A stretch of DNA of 64,000 bases from Flavobacteriales bacterium 33_180_T64 (lineage in GTDB: Bacteria > Bacteroidota > Bacteroidia > Flavobacteriales > Flavobacteriaceae), in contig MAAQ01000005.1 of the NCBI GenBank assembly GCA_002162685.1, forward strand, positions 62,001 through 126,000, given 5' to 3'. Under the pieces are notes generated by a model that had not been told where the DNA came from, ran no database searches, and worked only from the letters and a program-made list of their open reading frames with translations. Made by a program: the position numbers and the translations under genes. Below are positions 1-9,300 of the stretch, piece by piece. Every line of letters begins with the position of its first letter. Positions within the stretch are counted from its first letter, which is position 1.

Positions 1-588
1 AAACAAATTTTATTAAGAATGGCTTGTGTAGCCTTTGCATTACTATCTAGTATAACATACGCACAAAACACAAATCCAGAAACAACAACACAAAGAGATG
101 GCTTCATCTTCGAGTTTAGTTTAGGTAGTGGGATTATCAGTTTAGAAGATAGTGCAGGTATTCAAACTTTCGATAAATCTCAAGGAACATTCAGTTTTCC
201 AGATTTAAAGCTTGGTTATATGTTAAATGAAAAACTTGCCATTATTGTCTCTATGCCAGGAAATATATACGAATTTCAGGATAATGACAGGCATTTTGGA
301 GGCTTTATACCATCTCTACAATATTGGGTAAAAGATCGTTGGTGGATTCATGGGGGAATTGGTTTAGCAATAGATTCGCCTGCACTATATGATATTGAAG
401 ACGATGTAAATGACGATTGGAACTTCGGTTGTGCTGTTATGGCAAGTACAGGTTACGAAATTTACAAAAAGAAGAACTTTGCGCTTAATGTTCAGTCTAA
501 ATTAGTTCTTGGTCGTGCGTTTTTAGATGGAGATGCGCATAGAGATGCACTAATCTTTAATGTAGGATTAGGGTTTAACTGGCTATAA
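1..588 (+). CDS. Outer-membrane beta-barrel protein, 5' end outside window
   Basis: The frame is open from base 1 and reads K-Q-I-L-L-R-M before a hydrophobic stretch ending in T-Y-A-Q. The ATG at 19 therefore probably lies inside a signal peptide whose start is to the left of the window. The mature part has alternating polar and aromatic strands and ends in F-N-W-L, an aromatic C-terminus typical of barrel proteins inserted by BAM. No enzyme motif is visible. The likely role is a small outer-membrane porin-like or structural barrel. The substrate is unknown. Only the family-level shape is supported. Confidence 0.6.
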   Translation, partial: KQILLRMACVAFALLSSITYAQNTNPETTTQRDGFIFEFSLGSGIISLEDSAGIQTFDKSQGTFSFPDLKLGYMLNEKLAIIVSMPGNIYEFQDNDRHFGGFIPSLQYWVKDRWWIHGGIGLAIDSPALYDIEDDVNDDWNFGCAVMASTGYEIYKKKNFALNVQSKLVLGRAFLDGDAHRDALIFNVGLGFNWL

Positions 589-632
589 GCTTTAATATTA
601 ATAATGAACAATATGGTAATGAATAAATATAA

Positions 633-809
633 TCGCCTAAAAACTTTACGAGCCTTACTTTGTTTTCTATTAGTTTAACTATAATTGGTAATCTTATAAC
701 AGGTTCTTTATTTGGTTGGATTTATTGGAAAATAGGCCTTATAATTGCAATAATAGCTCATATAACTTGGGACTTAGTTTTTCACGTTATAGGTTCACCA
801 TATATGTAA
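633..809 (+). pseudogene. C-terminal remnant of a CPBP-type intramembrane protease
   Basis: This frame has no start codon but encodes about 58 residues containing S-L-F-G-W-I-Y-W-K-I-G-L followed by I-A-H-I-T-W-D. That resembles the last helices of CPBP (Abi/CAAX-protease-like) membrane proteins, where a GW.YW..GL segment precedes an AH...D/N motif. The rest of the gene is missing upstream, where a TAA at 630-632 closes the frame. I read it as a decayed fragment between two other damaged or small genes. Family assignment rests on motif recall only. Confidence 0.45.
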
Positions 810-880
810 AATGTTCCGATTTCTAGACACGAACTTTTAAACCCCAAACAATTCCCAACTTTACCGCAAATAAAGTGATT

Positions 881-1189
881 ATGAAAACAGCAATTTATAC
901 ATCTTATGTTTCACCAGAAGTTATACAGGTAGTTGATAGCGAGAAGCCTTCACCAAAACCTAATGAATTTTTAGTACGAATTAAAGCATCATCCGCTAAT
1001 CGTGCCTATACAATGATGAGAGCAGGAACACCGAAATTCGGGAGGTTGTTTCTCGGTCTTTTCAAACCAAAGAATACGTCACTTGGCACAGGTTTTTCAG
1101 GAATCATTAATTTAGATAGTATTATCAGTGCCCATAAATACCTTGAAACAGACCCTAAAGTAGGTAACATCGTCATCATAAATCAATAA
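881..1189 (+). pseudogene. Zinc-type alcohol dehydrogenase/quinone oxidoreductase with internal deletion
   Basis: The ATG at 881 starts a 102-residue product that matches both ends of an MDR-type reductase but not the middle. Residues 1 to about 73 are the GroES-like N-terminus (MKTAIYTSY, KPNEFLVRIKASSANRAYTMM, LGTGFSG). From about residue 74 the text jumps to the usual C-terminus (ISAHKYLETDPKVGNIVI). Family members are about 320 residues, so roughly 220 residues, including the whole NAD(P)-binding fold, have been removed in frame near base 1100. It is unlikely to be an active enzyme. A GTG at 875 is an alternative start. Confidence 0.7.
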
Positions 1190-1218
1190 GAATTCATCAA
1201 TCAAAAAACGAACAGTGT

Positions 1219-2073
1219 ATGTTTTTCAAATCAAAAGAAGGAAAGGAAAAGATATTAAAGCTTTATAATCAAAAGCTTAATCAACTCAATATAGTCTATT
1301 CCGAAAAGCTATTAGAAACAAAGTTCGGCGCTACTAATATTATAATTACAGGAGAAACAAAACAGCCACCATTATTACTTATTCATGGTACAGGTGGTTG
1401 TGCACCATTGATTTTAGAATCATTCCCTAATTTATCATCTAAATACTGTGTTTATGCCATTGATGTGCTTGCTCAACCTAACAAAAGTGCAGAACAAAGG
1501 TTAGATATGAAATCTCTTGATTATGGAGAATGGTTGTTAGAAGTCATCATAAAATTAAGATTAAAAAACGTCACTTTAGTTGGGTTTTCCTTTGGCGGAT
1601 TAATTAGTTTAAAGGCGCTTGAGTTTAGTGAAATTCCAATAAAAGAAGTCTTCTTAATTGCGCCTGTTTATATTGTAAACGGAATCCCTATCCTAGGATT
1701 AGTTAAGATGTTTCTGCCTTTAAAAAAATTCATAAAAACTAATAATCAGCGTTACATTAAAAAAGTATTGAACGTACTCTTTACCGAATATGATAATTTT
1801 GAATTGGCATTTATGTCAGCTACTTTTCAGAATTGTAACATGGATTTTTCACCATTACCAACAATATCTAAAACAAGTGCACAAAATATAAGTACACCTA
1901 TAACAATTTTTGCAGCAGAAAAAGATATTATGTTTCCTGGAGGAAAAATGATAAAAAGAGCGAAAAAAATTCTTCCAACTGTAAAAGATGTAGTTTTACT
2001 TAAGGGTTCTAAACACGTGCCTAGTAATAAAGAGTTTAATGAGATAGAAGAGGAGATATTAAATAGCTTGTAA
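1219..2073 (+). CDS. Alpha/beta hydrolase
   Basis: A 284-residue soluble hydrolase. The oxyanion-loop motif LLIHGTGG is at residues 53-60, the nucleophile elbow GFSFGG has Ser124, and a plausible acid (Asp236 in AEKDIMF) and base (His266 in SKHVPS) complete the triad in the right order. This is the alpha/beta-hydrolase fold with a cap between about residues 150 and 215. The natural ester or amide substrate cannot be told. It follows the broken dehydrogenase by about 30 bases and may once have shared its transcript. No signal peptide is seen, so it is probably cytoplasmic. Confidence 0.8.
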   Translation: MFFKSKEGKEKILKLYNQKLNQLNIVYSEKLLETKFGATNIIITGETKQPPLLLIHGTGGCAPLILESFPNLSSKYCVYAIDVLAQPNKSAEQRLDMKSLDYGEWLLEVIIKLRLKNVTLVGFSFGGLISLKALEFSEIPIKEVFLIAPVYIVNGIPILGLVKMFLPLKKFIKTNNQRYIKKVLNVLFTEYDNFELAFMSATFQNCNMDFSPLPTISKTSAQNISTPITIFAAEKDIMFPGGKMIKRAKKILPTVKDVVLLKGSKHVPSNKEFNEIEEEILNSL

Positions 2074-2077
2074 ATTC

Positions 2078-2098
2078 CGATTAACGATTAACGATTAA
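2078..2098 (+). repeat. Three tandem copies of a 7-base unit
   Basis: The unit CGATTAA occurs three times in a row immediately after the hydrolase stop codon and just left of the first TTATGTAAAAT motif. It is short and may be chance, but it sits exactly at the border of the accessory island. Confidence 0.5.
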
Positions 2099-2114
2099 TT
2101 CTTATTTCATAGTA

Positions 2115-2125
2115 TTATGTAAAAT
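2115..2125 (+). other. XerD-arm-like motif at left edge of repeat A
   Basis: TTATGTAAAAT matches the XerD-binding half of bacterial dif sites (E. coli TTATGTTAAAT, B. subtilis TTATGTAAACT). The expected XerC half to its left is poor here, so this is only a half site. The same motif opens repeat B at 9814. Confidence 0.4.
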
Positions 2126-2144
2126 AGAATCTCTATTTTAAGTT

Positions 2145-2368
2145 GGCCTCATAAAATTTTGGTAAAACAATAGGTGAGTGGAGCGTATATATTTTAGACT
2201 ATACAAATGCAATTATCCTGAGAATGATTGTAATTGGATACAATACTTTACTAGAATTTAGTTTCAAATAGTATTTATCTATAAATGTCTACAAGACATT
2301 TCTTTAGCGCTAAATAGTCTAAAATATAGCGAATGAGCCGTTAATTGTTTCCAAAATTATGTGCAGCC
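2145..2368. repeat. Long imperfect palindrome inside repeat A
   Basis: The left arm (2145-2202) and the reverse complement of the right arm (2314-2368) both read GGC..CA.A.AATTTTGG, then AAACAAT, then TATATTTTAGACTAT, with an unpaired middle portion. A perfect 8 bp hairpin (AAATGTCT/AGACATTT, 2283-2301) lies in the loop. Folded single-stranded, this would be a large cruciform or hairpin. Repeat B keeps the arms while the loop differs. Confidence 0.65.
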
Positions 2369-2672
2369 TTGAATTTTTGTTTCTTTTGTTTCAAGACAAA
2401 AGACAATGAAACATTAAAAGAAAACTTCAATTAGAAGATTAAATTTAACAAGTGTATGGAAATTTGCTCGCAGAGAAATTTTATACTCTTGTGGTAAGTT
2501 GACGAGAATCGCTTAATTTTTTTTTTGACGTACATTTGTCGAATACGCGATTTTTAAAACATAGCAAAAAGTTAAGCTTTTATAATGCGCTGGCAAGCGG
2601 CTGGAAATTGCGTATAAAATAAATTACAATAGTAATTTGATTTTATCAAAGCAATAAGCGTTGGCAGCGGAT

Positions 2673-2701
2673 ATTTTACATAACGTCAAATTATAATACA
2701 T
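2673..2701 (-). other. dif-like site in repeat A
   Basis: Read on the minus strand it has left arm ATGTATTATAA, a 7-base centre, and right arm TTATGTAAAAT. The arrangement is that of a XerC/XerD core site, with one more centre base than chromosomal dif. The equivalent site in repeat B is at 10330-10358. Confidence 0.4.
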
Positions 2702-2788
2702 AATGTTTTATAAACTCTGCGAAGCAAACCGTTTCTAGTTTAATACCCAAGTTCTGAACATTCTTTATCAGACAAATGCTTCTGGGAT

Positions 2789-2817
2789 ATTTTACATAGT
2801 ATAGAATTATAGCTATC
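2789..2817 (-). other. dif-like site near right end of repeat A
   Basis: On the minus strand it reads GATAGCTATAA, 7-base centre, CTATGTAAAAT. Its counterpart in repeat B (10450-10478) has the identical left arm and the perfect right arm TTATGTAAAAT, while the centres differ. That is the pattern expected for recombination sites with conserved arms. Confidence 0.4.
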
Positions 2818-2918
2818 ATTTTTTTTAAAAATAGAATAATAAGTAATACATCATAATTTCGCCAGCGCGCCATCTGTGTTACAAATAGCTTCATCCACAG
2901 GATAAACCTATTTGTAAA

Positions 2919-2949
2919 ATGTATTATAATGTTCTGCGTTATGTAACCT
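2919..2949 (+). other. Divergent dif-like/inverted-repeat arm
   Basis: On the plus strand it has ATGTATTATAA, a 9-base centre, and TTATGTAACCT. Together with 2673-2701 it forms an inverted pair (CGTTATGTAA and ATGTATTATAA arms) about 270 bases apart. The centre is longer than in normal Xer sites, so it may be a remnant. Confidence 0.3.
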
Positions 2950-3140
2950 GAGCTTTGGTTAAAAGCGAAAGGTTCTTCTTCAGTTTCTTAAAAAAATTTA
3001 TTCTTAAAAGTTTCTTCTACAATGTTAATGGAACACTCTTTTTACGAAACGACGATAGGAGAGAAGTGGAATGTGTGTGGAATGGTTAAAATGTTAAAAA
3101 CTTAATTTTATTTATTATAGCCGTTTGACTACATTTAAAT

Positions 3141-5846
3141 ATGAAATATACCAATACAGAATTAGAAGAAAAGGCAAATAGTTTATTAAATAATGTTCTT
3201 TTAGAAATGTTCGCTCAAAACAATAAAATGATTGGGAAACATCCGAGTAAACTAAGCCATGAGATTGGAATTGATTATTTCTATGAGATTAGAGACAGGA
3301 CAACAGGTGAATCTCTCAATGTTGTATTTAATCAAAATAAAGGTACTGAGAATATTAATATTATAAAGGGAAAAGCTAATCCAGAAAAGGGAAATATTTC
3401 TTTTCAATTAAAGTTGAGACATGCAAAATATTTTTTGAATGAACTTAACAAGCCATTATTTTTTACTGTATGCGATTTAAAACTAATGAAAGTTTATTGG
3501 TATTGGATACAATTAGATAATTCAATTAAAGAGCGTATAGAAACACAATTAAAAACGAATAAGAGAACATTACAGATTTTCATACCTATTGCAAATGAAC
3601 TTAACTTAAATAATTTCGATAAATTCTATAAGGAATTAGAAAAAAGTGATAGAATTCAGACACATAAATTTTTAAAATCAAAACTATTAAATGATGACGA
3701 ATATGATTTTGAAGAAATAGAAAATTCTGAATTGCATATTATAGATAAAATAGCACAAAGTATTAAGAAGTTTGATGGACTTACAATTATACCAAAACAC
3801 GTTTTAAGGAGAATGTATCCTTTCAAAGGTACTAAAGACAAGACTTATTTTTTTAATGAAACATTACACACTGACAATGAACAATTTTACAATTTATTTG
3901 AAGCTTTAGAAAAACAGGATAACAATATAAGAGTTAAGGAAGAATTTGGAGAAAGCATTTCAATATTAAATTTCGAAGATAAATTAAAGGATATAATTGA
4001 TTTTCTACAAAGTAACCTTATTCAGCATTTAAAATGGAATGGTAAAGGTCATAAAGAACGTATATGTGCTCACAATCTTTATGATTATGATAATACTTGT
4101 GATTGTGAACGATGTAATTATAATAAGTTAAACTTCAAAAAAGCTGCTAATTTACTTAGTAAAAGAAAGGAAGATGATGATTCTATAGTTAAATTCAGGC
4201 AAGCTTACACTTATTATTTATTAGGTGATTTAAAAAATGCATTTTTATTATACAAGGAAGTTACTCAAGAAACAAAGAATAAGGATAATTCGATATTAAA
4301 CATATTATGTAAATACAATCTAATAAATTTAAAAAACTTAATAAAAAACAATTATTTTGAAGCAGATAGAAATGAAATTTTAATTGAATTAAAAAAAATC
4401 AATTTTGTTTATGATGAAATTTTAATTGAGCATAATTATTACAAACATGTATTTGACTGGATAAAAGAAAACCAATTCATAAATAATTCTATTTGGGAAA
4501 TTGATAGACAGTTTACTGAAATTCAAAATCACCATAGAAAAGATAAAAATGGAGGTTATTTCAGAGGACAACAAGCTAATAGCCTAAAGTTTGAGTTTTT
4601 AAGAGTTTCCTTTTTTATTGAGTATAACTTAATAATTTATGATGTTTTTAATGAATTTCAAATCCTTGTACATAAGTCACTAGAATCAATGTTTGCATTA
4701 TATAATATTTATAATCCAGACTCTACTAAATATGACAAATTTGAATTCACATTCCTTTATAATTGGTTAATGCATGGTGATTCCACAAAAGTTAATAGAC
4801 TGCTTTTAAAGTATGATATTCAACAAATTGAATTGAACGATGAACTGTTAGTTTTTAATCGTTTTAATGACAATTTGGATAACTTGATAATATCTATAAA
4901 ACGAATAAAGGAGAATAAGGAGAATTATCTTTTTAGAGATAAAGTAAAAAATATCATTCAAAATTTCGCTTATATCCTTTCTCGAATTAAAATGAGAAAG
5001 ACCAATTTTAACTTACTTCTTAAAAAATATATTGCTTTAATTACATTATTGGAAGACGATTACCTTGTTAGTTTGATAAAATTTGAGACTCTATTTCATT
5101 ATAGAAATGATATCAATCTAACGAATACAAAGAAAATCTTAAAATTACTAAGTGATTATGAACTATTTGATACACAATCATATAATAAAGGGTTTGAGTA
5201 TTATTTAACAATACAAGACTTTGAAAAAAAAGACAATAGATTAGTTGAAATTTTTTCCAAAATAGGTACAAGTTTAAACCAAGAAACAATTGAAAGTGAT
5301 TTTTATTCAAATTTCTCAAAATATCAAAATGTATTAGAAGTCTCTGAATTAAAAAAGGAGATTAAAAAGGTTATTCAAAAAGCAGCCATAAAGAGATTGG
5401 AAGATAATTTTGACTCTAAATATTATTATCGCCTTTCTATTTATGATATAATACCTTTTCATCAAGAGTTTTTTGATAAATTTTTTAATTCCATTAAAGA
5501 TTTAACAAATAAACCAACTGGGCATGAATTAATAACAGGAGCTACACAAAGAAAGAACTATGACTTGAATAATTTGATAAATTTAAGTTATAAGTACAAT
5601 ATACTCTTTACAAGCAGAATGAAAAAATTATCTAAATATGCTCATGAAAGTGATTATTACGATTGGCTTATGGATATAGAAGGATTTGATTATTTAAAGT
5701 TTAATCATTATTGGTTATTAGAATATAAAACTAAATACTATTTTGAAGAATTCAAAAAACATAAAAAGTTAAAAGAGGAAGTAAAATCAGCACTTGATAA
5801 AAATTATATAGAAGGCGTAGCGAAAATATATATTAATCATTTTTAG
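3141..5846 (+). CDS. DUF4365-like nuclease domain protein with Cys cluster and helical C-terminus
   Basis: A 901-residue protein. Residues 1-135 look like a DUF4365 (PD-(D/E)XK-type) domain: Glu22 in helix 1, GID with Asp45, the Q65-N-K67 core strand, then a segment HAKYFLNELNKPLFFTVCDLKLMKVYWYWI with the family's hydrophobic strand and yW motif. Residues 309-325 carry Cys309 and the cluster C320-D-C-E-R-C325, possibly a zinc site, followed by a TPR-like helix pair (RQAYTYYLLGDLKNAFLLYKEV). The remainder is long, lysine- and asparagine-rich, and helical. No P-loop was seen. It stands alone on the plus strand and converges, 10 bases apart, on the GNAT/DUF4297 pair, between repeats A and B. Anti-phage function is inferred from architecture and context, not shown. 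Confidence 0.6.
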   Translation: MKYTNTELEEKANSLLNNVLLEMFAQNNKMIGKHPSKLSHEIGIDYFYEIRDRTTGESLNVVFNQNKGTENINIIKGKANPEKGNISFQLKLRHAKYFLNELNKPLFFTVCDLKLMKVYWYWIQLDNSIKERIETQLKTNKRTLQIFIPIANELNLNNFDKFYKELEKSDRIQTHKFLKSKLLNDDEYDFEEIENSELHIIDKIAQSIKKFDGLTIIPKHVLRRMYPFKGTKDKTYFFNETLHTDNEQFYNLFEALEKQDNNIRVKEEFGESISILNFEDKLKDIIDFLQSNLIQHLKWNGKGHKERICAHNLYDYDNTCDCERCNYNKLNFKKAANLLSKRKEDDDSIVKFRQAYTYYLLGDLKNAFLLYKEVTQETKNKDNSILNILCKYNLINLKNLIKNNYFEADRNEILIELKKINFVYDEILIEHNYYKHVFDWIKENQFINNSIWEIDRQFTEIQNHHRKDKNGGYFRGQQANSLKFEFLRVSFFIEYNLIIYDVFNEFQILVHKSLESMFALYNIYNPDSTKYDKFEFTFLYNWLMHGDSTKVNRLLLKYDIQQIELNDELLVFNRFNDNLDNLIISIKRIKENKENYLFRDKVKNIIQNFAYILSRIKMRKTNFNLLLKKYIALITLLEDDYLVSLIKFETLFHYRNDINLTNTKKILKLLSDYELFDTQSYNKGFEYYLTIQDFEKKDNRLVEIFSKIGTSLNQETIESDFYSNFSKYQNVLEVSELKKEIKKVIQKAAIKRLEDNFDSKYYYRLSIYDIIPFHQEFFDKFFNSIKDLTNKPTGHELITGATQRKNYDLNNLINLSYKYNILFTSRMKKLSKYAHESDYYDWLMDIEGFDYLKFNHYWLLEYKTKYYFEEFKKHKKLKEEVKSALDKNYIEGVAKIYINHF

Positions 5847-5856
5847 ATTATATTTT

Positions 5857-6357
5857 CTATGAATTAATTCTTTCTAGTAGCATTAAGCATAATTTTTTAT
5901 TTGTCTTATTGCCTTTATATGTTTTTCCTATGATTTTAAAGCCTGTAGACTTTAATATATGAAGCATTGGATTATCTGTGTTTTCCTCTGTTGTTGCAAA
6001 AACATTATCATTTCTAACTTCATTTAATAAAAGACGTGTAATATATTTACCTATTCCAAGTTTACCATTATCATCTTCGATGTTTTCTTTATCTACGAAC
6101 AAGTAACCAATTTCGTAATTATAATTATCACTTAATTCTGGAACTTCTGCGTAATCAAATGGAGATTTATAAACCTGTTTTAATGCACCAATTGCAACTG
6201 GATTTCCATTAAGCTTAACTAAACAAATTCTATAACACCTAACAACTTTTCCAACAACAGTATCTATTTGACCTTGTTTATTTAATAATACCTCAAAATT
6301 TTTGACATTATCTTTTGAAAGTAGATTTGGTGCTTCAACCAGAAATTCAATTTTCAT
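5857..6357 (-). CDS. GNAT-family N-acetyltransferase in the nuclease cargo
   Basis: A 166-residue GNAT protein. The acetyl-CoA-binding core is visible: strand YEIGYLFV (residues 81-88), pyrophosphate loop GKLGIGKYI (about 98-106), then FATTEENTDNPMLHILKSTGFKIIGKTYKG, the usual beta5/alpha4 region ending in a C-terminal strand. It starts 13 bases after the stop of the 1088-residue nuclease-like gene on the same strand, so the two are almost surely co-transcribed. It might modify the partner protein, a tRNA or a small molecule. The substrate cannot be read from sequence. Its bond to a nuclease gene inside a repeat-bounded cargo is the interesting point. Confidence 0.75.
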   Translation of the reverse strand: MKIEFLVEAPNLLSKDNVKNFEVLLNKQGQIDTVVGKVVRCYRICLVKLNGNPVAIGALKQVYKSPFDYAEVPELSDNYNYEIGYLFVDKENIEDDNGKLGIGKYITRLLLNEVRNDNVFATTEENTDNPMLHILKSTGFKIIGKTYKGNKTNKKLCLMLLERINS

Positions 6358-6370
6358 ATTTAATTATAAA

Positions 6371-9300
6371 TTATAAATCTTTAAAAGGATTGTTCTCTCC
6401 AGAGCCATCTTCTATCATATTGAATCTTACATCTAAAAATTCTCGAATTGCTAAAAAATTAGGAAACCTAGAAGGATTAGCTAAACCAAAAGATTTAAGA
6501 ATCAATATTATTGTATTTTTTAGATTAAATTCAAACTCTAAACTTGTAAATGCTTCTAAAGGAAATTCTGCTTCAAAATCAGACTCATCAAGCTTTTTTA
6601 TCTCAAAAAATAATCTATCAAAATCTTCTTGAGTTGGGTTTGTTATTCCCCTTAATCTAAATTCTGTTTTATGTGTAAGAATAAAATTATTAATGGCTAG
6701 AAAAATATGCCAATCTTGCCAACCTTGACTTCTTAACTTTTTAATAAAAACTGGAAAATCAGGATTTTGTTTAAGTTTCGCAATTGTCAAATAGCTATTT
6801 TTATGAGAGTTTTTTAAACGTTGTTCTATCCTTTTTTTAGCTTCAACTTGATCATAAAGATTACTTAATGAATGTTTCCATTTCATGACCTTGTTGGTTT
6901 GTGGAAGGTTCATATCAGTTAAAGCAACAGGAGTGAAATTATCGCGTTGCATTAAGTCAAAATTTGTTTTACTATAAACTGTTCTATACATTCTTTGATA
7001 TAATCCTCCAATAAGTGTCTTTTTTGCCAAGTCCGATTCACTAAACAAAGTATCCAAAAGTTTATCAAAATCATCAAAGGGTAAAAGACTTAAATTACTT
7101 AGAATTCTTCCTATAGACTTAGTACAGGATGTAATGTTAAGAAGGGATTCTTCTCCTTGGGTATCTGTATGCTTAACCCAAGCTTTCCAAATAATTTCAT
7201 CATTAGATGGTTGTAGTTCAGGACCTTTAAATTCATTATCAATTTCGAGTTCTATACTTACACTTCCACGTATTAAGTGAAAATCATAATTTGAAAGAGC
7301 AATTTCAGCGAGAGTGATTTGAACAATTCCACAAAAATCTTCTGCTAGTGAAGCCATTTCATAATTATTCGCAAATGATATTTTCCATTCAATGCCTAAG
7401 GCATTAAAACGCACCAATCTTGTATGACCAACATCATTCAGAGGTTTATCGGTTAGAATTCGTTCTAAAACTGGAATCCAAGAATCATAAGTCGAGTTTG
7501 TTTCTTCTAGTTTTGCAATAGCTGGCTTTAAGAATTCATCACTTAAATCTTGTAAACCATCCATATTTCGACTAACCATATCGGTAAGTTCTGGCGACAT
7601 TTTTGGGGTTAAATGAAAAACCATTGCTAAATCTGCAAGAACTTTAAAAGGCATTTCATCGACATTTGGGTCTAGTGGTGTAGCTTTTAACTCATGTCGA
7701 GCATCTATATAATCCATAGATGAAACAATTGCATTCAACCAAGCACCTTGTTTAAAATCTGCATAGAACGCGATTCCTAAGGCATCTACAATTCTTTTAA
7801 GAAGTTTTCTGTCTCCATTATGCATACTAGCCCAGACTGCAGCTAGAGCATAATATTTAGCTGCTAAATTCATTCCAATACTTGAATATAACTGCGCAAT
7901 GTTAATTAATGACAATACATAACCTTCAAAACTTTCCTGAATATTAAATTTATCTTTTGCTTTGTGGAAACATTGTAATGCCCTTAAAGACAGTTTAGGA
8001 ACATTACTATTTAAATATTTTATTCCTCTTCCAAGTTCAGCTTTTGCTCCCATAAAACTACCGCCACGCGTTTCAACTATTGGATTTAGTTTTTCTGAAT
8101 AATCATTTATTCCGTCGATCAATTCAATGTTTGATTCTGCATCAGCTTCAATAAGCAATTCAATGTACTCATCTAACCGAGTACTTAATTGAGAAACATT
8201 ATAGTAATCTGCTTTATCCAATAATTTTAGAATATCCTTTAAAGGATTAAGTACCTCATTAATATTCTTATCTTGTTTATTCCTATTAGAATTAAGAAAT
8301 AGTAGGTGAGTAGCAAGGTTTTCAAGTAGGTGACATTTTTCATTGGGATTTGATTCTACTTTAATTTTAGCATTTAAAGTATTAAACATACTATCAAACC
8401 AACCCTGTACTTCTCGTCCATCTAGATTCGTTTTATCCATAAATCCAGCTGCAACAGCAATATTCATTAAACTTTGTGCATCTTCTAACTCTTTTCCAGT
8501 TTTAAAAACATCAAAATCCTTAAAATAAAGCCTGAAATATTCTTCTTCTCCTTTTAAATTTCCTTCTGGTATTTCTCGATAATTTATTGGACGCAAAAGC
8601 AACCATAAATATTCATAAATAGCTACTCTTTTAAAATTATCATCAATCTTTGGATTATCAATATAGAGTTTTAATAATTTGAGCCAATCTTCTTTATGCT
8701 TTGTTAAATATCTTGTTACTCTACAATGTCTGGTGGCATCAATAACTTCATAGAATTGACCAATAACAAAGTCGTTTATCTTCTCAGTATTTTCCCATCG
8801 CTCATATACTACCCAATACCATTTGTCTTGGTCATTTGATGACCTTAATAGAACATCATTTAGTTCATTTAATGTTAATTTCTTGTCTTCAATTTTAGTG
8901 TTGGTTGCCTTATTCCAAGCCAGCGTATGAAGTTCTCCAAAAATAGAAGGTAAGTTTTCCTTATTTATTTGAAAGGGCAACTTTAAAATGTCATCTTCAA
9001 TACTTTGTTTTAGTTGTGCAAACTCTATGTCTGGTTTAGTGTTATTAAATACCCATTTTATTTTTTTAATGAACTCAATCCAATCTGAATCTTGAAGATT
9101 TTTAAAAACATCAATAGCTTCTTTAACTAAGGAATTTTTATCATCCTCATCAATAGCTTTAGCTTGCTTTTCTATATATTGGGTAATTATCTCTTTAGCT
9201 TTGTCAGCACATTGTTTTGCCAATTCTTCACTTAAATCACCTTGATGTTTATTCCAGTTTTTAAGTAGTTCAGCATCATTATCACCACGTACATTTGCTA

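Larger units (their letters stand above)
2112..2820 (+). repeat. Repeat copy A, about 0.7 kb, non-coding, left flank of the nuclease cargo
   Basis: This stretch has no credible gene. It is visibly repeated, with substitutions and small indels, at 9811-10481. Shared blocks include the start (TTATGTAAAATAGAATCTC), a central block around 2321-2410 running from TAAAATATAGCGAATGAGCC into CAGCCTTGAATTTTTG, the block AATACGCGATTTTTAA, and the end (TTATAGCTATC). The unit begins with TTATGTAAAAT and carries the inverted form ATTTTACATAA/G near its right end, so it is bounded by inverted motifs. It also contains a long imperfect palindrome (2145-2368). The rest of the gene-free gap (2821-3140) holds one more inverted-repeat arm near 2919-2949 and nothing else I can name. 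Confidence 0.85.

Noticed and set aside
2691-2894. 67-residue minus-strand ORF in repeat A
   Set aside because: It lies wholly in or beside the non-coding repeat, is not kept open in repeat B, and its product has no protein-like features.
6315-6632. 105-residue plus-strand ORF across the GNAT/nuclease junction
   Set aside because: Antisense to the C-terminus of the 1088-residue protein, with low-complexity Ser/Asn content.
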